DNA of 64,000 bases from Lysobacter prati (GTDB lineage: Bacteria; Pseudomonadota; Gammaproteobacteria; Xanthomonadales; Xanthomonadaceae), in assembly GCF_009765215.1 (NCBI RefSeq), contig NZ_VLNV01000001.1, positions 1 through 64,000 of the forward strand, given 5' to 3'. A program made the position numbers and the translations under genes. Shown one piece after another: positions 58,361 to 64,000 of the stretch; the stretch's first letter is position 1, and each line of letters begins with the position of its first letter. Below the pieces are notes generated by a model. The model was not told the origin of the DNA. It did not search any database and saw nothing but the letters and a program-made list of their open reading frames with translations.

Positions 58361-60217
58361 TTACTGATAGCGAGCGCGTTGCTTGCGCAGGCCGACGACG
58401 ATTCCCGCCGTCAGCAAAGAAGCGATCACGATCGAGCCGATCGCCTTGGCGGAAGGTTGGACCGGCGCGACGGGCTCGGATATCGCCGGGTCAGGTGAGC
58501 CGGCGCCGGAGCCGGAGCGCTCCGGCGTCGCCGCATCGCCGCTGCTGGCGGCGGGCGCTGCGGCCTTGCCGCCTTGCACTTCGATCGCACCGATGTCCGG
58601 CGCTGCGCCGGACGGGCGGGCGTGGTGCAGGTAGTCGGCACCGGCGTCGGCGGACTGTGTCGCACCGTCGATCAGCGGACTTCCGGCCAGCGGAACCGCG
58701 TCGAATTCGTTCATCTCCATGCCGGTCAGGCGCGGATTGCGCCCGCACTGGTTGCCCTTGAAGCACTGGTCATCCTTGACGTTCCAGAACGCATTGCCGG
58801 AGAAGTTGACCACCGCCTCGCTCTTGTCTGCGTAGTGGCCGCAGGTGAGCTCGCCGTTGTTGTCGTCGCCGTTGGCGAGGAAGTCAGGCTGACCGACCAG
58901 AGCGTTGTTGAGGATGTCGATACGAGAGGAGTTGTCGCCACCGGAAGTCAGGATCAGGCAGTCGCCTTCGCCGGTGATCGTGTTGTGGCGGATGACGGTC
59001 TTCTGGTTGTGGCCGATGCCGACCGACAGGGCATTGCCCATGGCCCGGCACATGTCGCTCCAGGTCATGTCGAACTTCTTATGGAAGTAGCCGCACTGGC
59101 CGATGATCACCGAGTTCTCGATCAGCGCGTTGCCGGCAGTCTTGATCTGGTTGCCGGCATTGGCCGCGGCGTAGGTGCGCCGCACCACCACGGTCGCGGT
59201 CTTCGATTCGTCGGTGTAGAGCAGGTCCAGGCCATCGGACGTGTTGTGGTGAATGCGCGAATCCTCGATCAGCCAGTGTCCGTCGGTGCGGGCAGTGCCG
59301 AGGCCGTCGCCATAGCCGCCGTTTTCCTGCGCCCAGCAGGCGAAGGGCTCTCCGGTTTGCCAGTGTTCTGCACAGCCGTTCCAGGCGATTTCGACATTGC
59401 GCAGGATGATGTCGCCGGAATTTGAACTCTCGTCCTCGCCGACATCGCCGTCCCAGCCGGCCCAGCCGTTGGTGTTGATGCGTACGCGCTCGACGGTCCA
59501 GTCGGTGAGGTCGCCGGCCATGATGCCGCGGCCGGCGAGGCCATGGATGTTGAGATCGTGCAACCAGACATTGCGCGAGGTCTTGGCATAGATGCCCCCC
59601 GATGCCCAGTCCCCGTAAGGCGACTTGTCGCGCTCGCAGCGGACGTTGTCGTCGGTGTGGAATTCGACGCAATCGCTGCGGTCGGTGATCTCCAGGCAAC
59701 CGACTTCGACGTTGTCGGTGCGCTGCAGGTTCAGCACCATGTCGACGCGCTGGGTGCCCCACAACTTCGGCGGCGCCTTGCAGCCAGTGTCGTAGCCCTG
59801 GCCGAGGATGCGTGTCTTCTCTTCCGGGCTGCGTCCGCTGGGCGGGCGGGCCGGATAGCAGTCGTAGGGCGCCTCCTCGTAGCAGCGGGAGCTGTCGTCG
59901 CCGGCACCCGGTGCACCCCAGCCGATCATGTAGTCGCCTGGGCCGATGATCAGCGTGTCGCCACGATCGATGCGCGGATTGTCATCGGTCGGCAGCGCAT
60001 ACAGCAGGCTCTTCCAGGCACAGTCGAGCTTGCTGCCGCTGCCGGGGTAGGGCGCGTCGGCGCGGCCGTTGCACTGCTTTTCGTCGCCGCCGTCGGTACG
60101 GACGTAATAAGTGTCAGCCGCCGCCGCGTCGCGCCATGCGCCCAGCACCAGTACGGCCAGCAAGTAGAGCATCAGCATGTCGAGGCGGAGCGGGTGACGC
60201 CGGGGGAGTGCGCGCAT
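58361..60217 (-). CDS. secreted right-handed beta-helix protein with C-terminal membrane anchor
   Basis: A 618-aa exported protein. The signal region is residues 1-34 (cleavage near DAAAADTYYVR). The body (about 120-520) is a parallel beta-helix of the pectate lyase/NosD kind with many short turns such as NVEVGCLEITDRSDCVEFHTDDNV, ENSVIIGQCG and IRHNTITGEGDCL; it is rich in Cys, Asp and Asn. A Pro/Ser/Ala linker (about 555-590) leads to a hydrophobic helix (IGSIVIASLLTAGIVVGL) and a basic tail RKQRARYQ. This three-part end resembles C-terminal sorting signals but lacks a PEP or LPXTG motif. It may bind or cut the locus polysaccharide. The start at 60217 is set by the signal peptide. Confidence 0.78.
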   Translation of the reverse strand: MRALPRRHPLRLDMLMLYLLAVLVLGAWRDAAAADTYYVRTDGGDEKQCNGRADAPYPGSGSKLDCAWKSLLYALPTDDNPRIDRGDTLIIGPGDYMIGWGAPGAGDDSSRCYEEAPYDCYPARPPSGRSPEEKTRILGQGYDTGCKAPPKLWGTQRVDMVLNLQRTDNVEVGCLEITDRSDCVEFHTDDNVRCERDKSPYGDWASGGIYAKTSRNVWLHDLNIHGLAGRGIMAGDLTDWTVERVRINTNGWAGWDGDVGEDESSNSGDIILRNVEIAWNGCAEHWQTGEPFACWAQENGGYGDGLGTARTDGHWLIEDSRIHHNTSDGLDLLYTDESKTATVVVRRTYAAANAGNQIKTAGNALIENSVIIGQCGYFHKKFDMTWSDMCRAMGNALSVGIGHNQKTVIRHNTITGEGDCLILTSGGDNSSRIDILNNALVGQPDFLANGDDNNGELTCGHYADKSEAVVNFSGNAFWNVKDDQCFKGNQCGRNPRLTGMEMNEFDAVPLAGSPLIDGATQSADAGADYLHHARPSGAAPDIGAIEVQGGKAAAPAASSGDAATPERSGSGAGSPDPAISEPVAPVQPSAKAIGSIVIASLLTAGIVVGLRKQRARYQ

Positions 60218-60360
60218 GACGATTCCCGAACAGGAGGCTGGGCGTACCCGCGGTCGTGCGGCCGGTACCTTCGTTAGAACGGGTTGGACGTCATGTTTCG
60301 GCCTTCTGGCCGTCGCGGGCATCTCGCACCCCGACCCTGTTCATGCAAGACTCCAGCGCG

Positions 60361-61110
60361 ATGTACCAACTCCTGCTCTCGCCGATGACATGGGGCCTGC
60401 TGCTGGGCGCCTTGCTGTGCCTGACCTGGAGCAGGCTGTGGGCGCCGATGCGCGCCCTCGGCATCGTGCTGGTTTTCGCCGTGCTGGTGCTGTGCACCCC
60501 GCTGGCGGCCAATGCGCTGATCGGCGATCTCGAATCGCGGATCCCGGCCAGCGCCCACTGCACGGCCCCGGGTACGCCTATCGTGGTCCTGGCAGGTGGC
60601 TTGGACGGCGAGCCCCGCGCTGACGACGACTACGCCGCACTGACCCAGGCCAGCTGGCGGCGGCTGCATGGCGCGGTGGAGTTGTGGCGCTCGGATCCGC
60701 GTTCGCCGCTGGTGATCGCAGGTGGTGGCCCGTTCCAGCGCAAGGAAGCGACGGTGCTGGCGAGACTGGCGCAGGACTGGGGCGTGCCGGCGACGACGTT
60801 GCGTACCGAAGTCGAGTCGACCACCACCTGGGAAAGCGCGTTTGCCTTGCGCGGCTCATTGCCCACGCGCATCCGCCTAGTCAGTTCGGCTTCGCACCTG
60901 CCGCGCGCGTTGCTGTCGTTCCGCAGCGCCGGGTTCGAGCCCTGTGCGCACGCCAGCGATTCGGATTACGTGCCGATGGGCAGCATCGGCTACTTCGTGC
61001 CGCAGGTCTCGGCAGTGCAGAAGACGCAGACCGCCCTGTATGAATTGGCCGGCATGCTCAACTACCGCATGCGTGCTGAGAAGACCGGCCCGGCGACCGC
61101 GTCGCGCTAG
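60361..61110 (+). CDS. YdcF/SanA-family (DUF218) membrane protein
   Basis: A 249-aa protein with two N-terminal hydrophobic helices (about 5-50), then a Rossmann-like DUF218 domain: TPIVVLAGGLDGEPR, HGAVELWRSDPRSPLVIAGGG, the acidic Glu pair in EVESTTTWESAF, and SSASHLPRALLSFRSAGFEP. Family members such as SanA, ElyC and YdcF act in envelope polysaccharide metabolism, though their reactions are poorly known. It is divergent from the beta-helix gene. An ATG at 60343 in the same frame is an alternative start. Confidence 0.85.
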   Translation: MYQLLLSPMTWGLLLGALLCLTWSRLWAPMRALGIVLVFAVLVLCTPLAANALIGDLESRIPASAHCTAPGTPIVVLAGGLDGEPRADDDYAALTQASWRRLHGAVELWRSDPRSPLVIAGGGPFQRKEATVLARLAQDWGVPATTLRTEVESTTTWESAFALRGSLPTRIRLVSSASHLPRALLSFRSAGFEPCAHASDSDYVPMGSIGYFVPQVSAVQKTQTALYELAGMLNYRMRAEKTGPATASR

Positions 61111-61119
61111 GTCGGCCGC

Positions 61120-62388
61120 TCAAGCCGACCGGCTTGCAGGTCCGGCGCAGGCCACGGTCGTGTCGCTCGCAGGCACCTGGCCCGGCAGCGACGCGCGGCC
61201 GAGCAGGCGGTCGTAGCAATCGAGCAACTGCCTGCCGATCGCATCCCAGCCGTAGCGTTCTTCGGCCAGTCGCCGCGCCGAGGTGCCCATGCGCGCGGCC
61301 AGTTGCGGTGAGTCCATGACGGAGAGCGTGGCGCGGGCAAAACTCTCGGCGTCGTCGGCGAACAGTGCACTGTCGCCATGGCGAAGGGCGATGCCTTCGC
61401 TGCCGATGGTGGTGGTGACGATCGCCTTGCCCAGCGCCATCGCCTCGAGCACCTTCAGGCGGGTGCCGCTGCCGGCGCGGAGCGGCACCACGTATACCGC
61501 CGCTTCGTGCACGCTCGGGCGCAGGTCGTCGACGAACCCGGCCAGGCGCACGTTGCCGGCGACCGACTCAGGCACCTCGAAGCCATCGGCCTTGCCGACC
61601 AGGACGAACTGCGCGTCCGCGCGTGCGGCGAGGATGCGCGGGAACACCGACTGCAGGAACCAGTCGACGCCGTCGCGGTTCGGGAACCAGCCCATCTGGC
61701 CGACGAATACCATCTGCCGTGGATCGGGTGCATCCGGCGAAGGACGGTTGGCGTCGAGGTCGACGCCATTGGCGATGACCTCGACGTCGCGCCCGGGCGC
61801 CAGTTCGCGCACGGCTCGCGCGTCGGACTCGGAACAGGCCAGGATCGCATCGGCGCGCAGGCAGGCAGTGCGCTCGAAGCGGTGCAGGCGCGATACCTGC
61901 GTGGACAGGAACACGCGCGCGGCCAGGCGCGGTTCGATCTGCGCGCGCTTGGCGAGCAGGTGATGCTCGACGTTGTGCGCATTGAACGTGACCGGCACGC
62001 CGGCCGGAACGCAGTCGGCATGCGACATCAGCGGCAGCATGTCGAAATGGACCAGGTCGGTTTCGCGCGCAAGTTGGGTGAGGCGCTGGCGAAGGGCGGC
62101 GGAATCGTACTTGGCGACCAGGAATGGCGATTGCGTCAGCGTGCCGCGCAACAGGGCGTTCGCAAGCGCCATGCGCGAATGCTCGCTGGCGATTGGAAAG
62201 GTTTCCAGGTGCGCGAGCACATCCCGCAGCGGCCCGGCCTTGTCGAGCGCATCGTCGCTGCGCAGGAAGCTCAGCAGCGTGACCTCGTGGCGCGATGCCA
62301 ACGCCTTGAGCACATGCCAGGCCCGCAGCTGGTGTCCTTCTCGCGGCGGGTAGGGCAGGCGACTGGTCAGGGCGAGGATGCGGGCCAT
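61120..62388 (-). CDS. glycosyltransferase family 4 (exosortase-associated type)
   Basis: A 422-aa GT-B glycosyltransferase. The N-terminus RILALTSRLPYPPREGHQLRAW is characteristic of the exosortase-associated GT4 group, and the C-terminal half has the nucleotide-sugar binding region around VFVGQMGWFPN, VPLRAGSGTRLKVLEAMALG and TTTIGSEGI. It acts at the cytosolic face on the polyprenyl-linked glycan; sugar and linkage cannot be read. The start at 62388 overlaps the previous stop codon by one base. The last 25 residues look poorly conserved. Confidence 0.85.
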   Translation of the reverse strand: MARILALTSRLPYPPREGHQLRAWHVLKALASRHEVTLLSFLRSDDALDKAGPLRDVLAHLETFPIASEHSRMALANALLRGTLTQSPFLVAKYDSAALRQRLTQLARETDLVHFDMLPLMSHADCVPAGVPVTFNAHNVEHHLLAKRAQIEPRLAARVFLSTQVSRLHRFERTACLRADAILACSESDARAVRELAPGRDVEVIANGVDLDANRPSPDAPDPRQMVFVGQMGWFPNRDGVDWFLQSVFPRILAARADAQFVLVGKADGFEVPESVAGNVRLAGFVDDLRPSVHEAAVYVVPLRAGSGTRLKVLEAMALGKAIVTTTIGSEGIALRHGDSALFADDAESFARATLSVMDSPQLAARMGTSARRLAEERYGWDAIGRQLLDCYDRLLGRASLPGQVPASDTTVACAGPASRSA

Positions 62389-63530
62389 CAGTGCTTCCGC
62401 CACAGGCGCGAAGGCCCGGCCAGCGACGCCGGCAGCGACAGCAGCGCCGCCAGGTTGAGCATGACGAAGCCACTGGCCGCCGGCAGCAGCGGCAGCCGCG
62501 CCGCCAGCCTCGGCAAGCCCAGGCCGATCATCGCGCCGGCATAGCCCAGCAGTTGCGCATAGAAGGCCACGCGATAGAACGGTCCGGTCGCCAGTGCCGA
62601 GGATGCCAGCGCCAGCAACAGCGCCCACGGCACCAGCAGGCGCAGGAACTTGTGCGAGAACCAGGCGAAGAACACCGGGTTGGCGAACGGGTTCATCAGG
62701 GCAGGCAAGCGCGCAATCAACTGCCAGTTGCCGGCCAGCGTGCGCAGCTTGCGGTGGAACTCCTCGTCGGCGCTGGCGCTGGCGTGGTCGTGGGCGATCG
62801 AGCCGCGCGCCATCCACACCTGGTGTCCGGACCACAGCACCTGCAGCGGCATCCACATGTCATCGAGCACGGTGCCGGCCGGGATCGGGCGAAACAGGTG
62901 GCGGCGCATGGCATGGATCGCCCCGGTGACGCCGTGCAGCCAGCCCAGCCGCGCCTCGTCGGAGCGCAGGCGCTTCTCCATGCGCCAGTACAGGCCGACG
63001 CCTTCGGTGGCACCCCGGTCGGAGCCGGGTGCGATGACGAGTTCGCCGCTGACCGCGCCGATCGCAGGATCGGCGAACGGTGCGACCAGGGCCCGCAACG
63101 CGCGTGGCGCGAAGCGCTGGCGCACGTCGGTGAAGGCGACCAGCTCGGTTTCGACGTGGCGCATCGCGGCATTGATCGCTGCCGCCTTGCCGACATTGCG
63201 CGGCAACGCCAGCACGCGCACGCGCGGATCACCGATCGCCGCCGCGTCGGCGGTGCCGTCGCGGCTGCCGTCGCTGACCACCAGCACCTGCAGGCGTTGC
63301 GGCGGGTATTCCTGGGCAAGGATGTCGTCGATGCGCGCGGCAATCCGCAGCTCCTCGTCGTAAGCGGCGACGACCACGGTCAGGGCAGGGCACAGCCGTG
63401 ACTCGAAAGGCGCCTGCCCGTAGCGATTGGACAGCAGCGCGACGAACAGGGGATAGCCGGCGTAGGCATAGGCGACCAGGCCGATGCACAGCCAGAACAC
63501 GGTTTCTGCGTTGCTCGCCTGGGCAATCAC
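62388..63530 (-). CDS. glycosyltransferase family 2, membrane-bound
   Basis: A 380-aa GT2 enzyme of the chitin/hyaluronan synthase-like group. One helix at the N-terminus (about 8-32) precedes the GT-A domain with TVVVAAYDEELRIAARIDD, VVSDGSRDGTAD, AFTDVRQRFAP, GWLHGVTGAIHAMRR and VLDDMWMPLQ. Three or four C-terminal helices follow. The start is GTG at 63530. It could act processively or add one sugar; the Q-x-x-R-W motif of processive synthases is not evident. It is sandwiched between the deacetylase and the GT4 gene on the same strand. Confidence 0.87.
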   Translation of the reverse strand: MIAQASNAETVFWLCIGLVAYAYAGYPLFVALLSNRYGQAPFESRLCPALTVVVAAYDEELRIAARIDDILAQEYPPQRLQVLVVSDGSRDGTADAAAIGDPRVRVLALPRNVGKAAAINAAMRHVETELVAFTDVRQRFAPRALRALVAPFADPAIGAVSGELVIAPGSDRGATEGVGLYWRMEKRLRSDEARLGWLHGVTGAIHAMRRHLFRPIPAGTVLDDMWMPLQVLWSGHQVWMARGSIAHDHASASADEEFHRKLRTLAGNWQLIARLPALMNPFANPVFFAWFSHKFLRLLVPWALLLALASSALATGPFYRVAFYAQLLGYAGAMIGLGLPRLAARLPLLPAASGFVMLNLAALLSLPASLAGPSRLWRKH

Positions 63531-64000
63531 AACAGTCGCTCACGAAGGCGCTGGTAGCCGGCGTTGCCGAGTACGCGCTTGGGCAGGGACAGCGCGGCAT
63601 GGCGCGCCTGCAGCAGGCGCGGTGACAGGCCTTGCCAGCGCACGAGTGAGGCGAACTCTTCCATTTGCAGGTTGCGGGTGATGGCCAGCCGCTGCAGGCA
63701 GCGATCGCCGCGGGCGCGGTGGTTCGGCCCTGGCACCGAGCCGAGCAGGTGGCGGTAACCCAGCGACTGGGCAGCGTGAAGTTCGCGCTCGCCGCCACGT
63801 CCGCCGGGCAATGCGATCGCATCGACCGGGCGCCGGCTGAGGGCCTGCAGGCGGATGCGGCTGTCGTCGAGTTCGGACATCAGGGCGGTCGTATCGAGGT
63901 CCTCGAGGAAGGCATGACTGCAGCCGTGCGAGCCGATGCCCATTCCGGCCGCGGCCAGCTGGCGCACCTCGTTCGCCGACAACATGCCGCTCGCGCCGAT
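63527..64000 (-). CDS. polysaccharide deacetylase, C-terminal part (truncated by window end)
   Basis: The last 157 residues of a NodB-type polysaccharide deacetylase; the 5' part lies beyond the window. The metal-binding pattern is in GIGSHGCSHAFLEDLD (the H-x3-H ligands), and PGGRGGERELHAAQSLGY is a later family motif. These enzymes remove N- or O-acetyl groups from glycans; in exosortase EPS loci one is usually present. The end overlaps the GT2 start by four bases. Confidence 0.85.
   Translation of the reverse strand: MGASGMLSANEVRQLAAAGMGIGSHGCSHAFLEDLDTTALMSELDDSRIRLQALSRRPVDAIALPGGRGGERELHAAQSLGYRHLLGSVPGPNHRARGDRCLQRLAITRNLQMEEFASLVRWQGLSPRLLQARHAALSLPKRVLGNAGYQRLRERLL

Noticed and set aside
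58361-58460. PEP-CTERM sorting signal at the end of the beta-helix protein
   Set aside because: Helix and basic tail are present but no Pro-Glu-Pro motif precedes them; only a general C-terminal anchor can be claimed.
57704-58498. 264-codon open frame across the repeat region
   Set aside because: The translation follows the palindromic repeats and recurs at other repeat copies; no start signal and no family.

Overview
The window is a GC-rich chromosomal segment of a gammaproteobacterium, most likely a member of the Xanthomonadaceae/Lysobacteraceae (Lysobacter-, Luteimonas- or Thermomonas-like). The clues are an operator of the type TTAGTAG-N5-CTACTAA at lexA, the lexA-recA-recX order, a complete his operon headed by a TrpR-like regulator, a Tat-exported high-potential iron-sulfur protein, and REP-like intergenic hairpins.

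Left part (1-34.4 kb, mainly housekeeping). A membrane diguanylate cyclase faces a nine-gene, almost fully overlapping histidine operon (regulator, hisG, D, C, B, H, A, F, IE). The his promoter carries a perfect palindromic operator. Then come a secreted calcineurin-like phosphoesterase, a YdeI-family protein, three methionine-salvage genes (mtnB-mtnD-mtnC, minus strand), a HiPIP, an operon resembling E. coli ybhP-clsB-ybhN, a membrane protein with a lipoprotein signal, a DUF937 protein, a catalase with an OxyR-like site, mutS, a TonB-dependent receptor and pncC. These are followed by the block lexA-recA-recX-alaS-csrA-tRNA-Ser(GCU)-tRNA-Arg(ACG); apart from lexA, its order matches the E. coli recA region.

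Right part (34.6-64 kb, accessory). Directly after tRNA-Arg are four tandem near-identical terminator hairpins and then a surface-polysaccharide locus. It holds a UDP-sugar 4-epimerase, a UDP-HexNAc 6-dehydrogenase, a phosphopantetheinyl transferase, a polyprenyl-phosphate sugar-1-phosphate transferase of the type linked to exosortase/PEP-CTERM loci, a membrane J-domain protein, two giant NRPS-PKS genes (2490 and 2052 aa), two alpha/beta hydrolases, a Wzx-type flippase, a secreted beta-helix protein with a C-terminal membrane anchor, a YdcF-like protein, two glycosyltransferases and the end of a polysaccharide deacetylase.

The NRPS-PKS line is the most interesting feature. Its apparent order is truncated C, A(Ser), PCP, KS, AT(malonyl), ACP, aminotransferase, then C, A(Gly), PCP, C, PCP, TE, PCP. 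It should extend serine by one malonate unit, aminate the beta-keto group and add glycine. The second condensation domain has no A domain of its own, and a carrier domain follows the thioesterase. Its position among EPS genes, tightly coupled to two hydrolases and a flippase, suggests that a small non-ribosomal aminoacyl unit may be attached to, or exported with, a surface glycan. That link is inference. The 620-bp gap after the flippase holds long palindromic repeats with compensatory changes, and a third copy starts the window.
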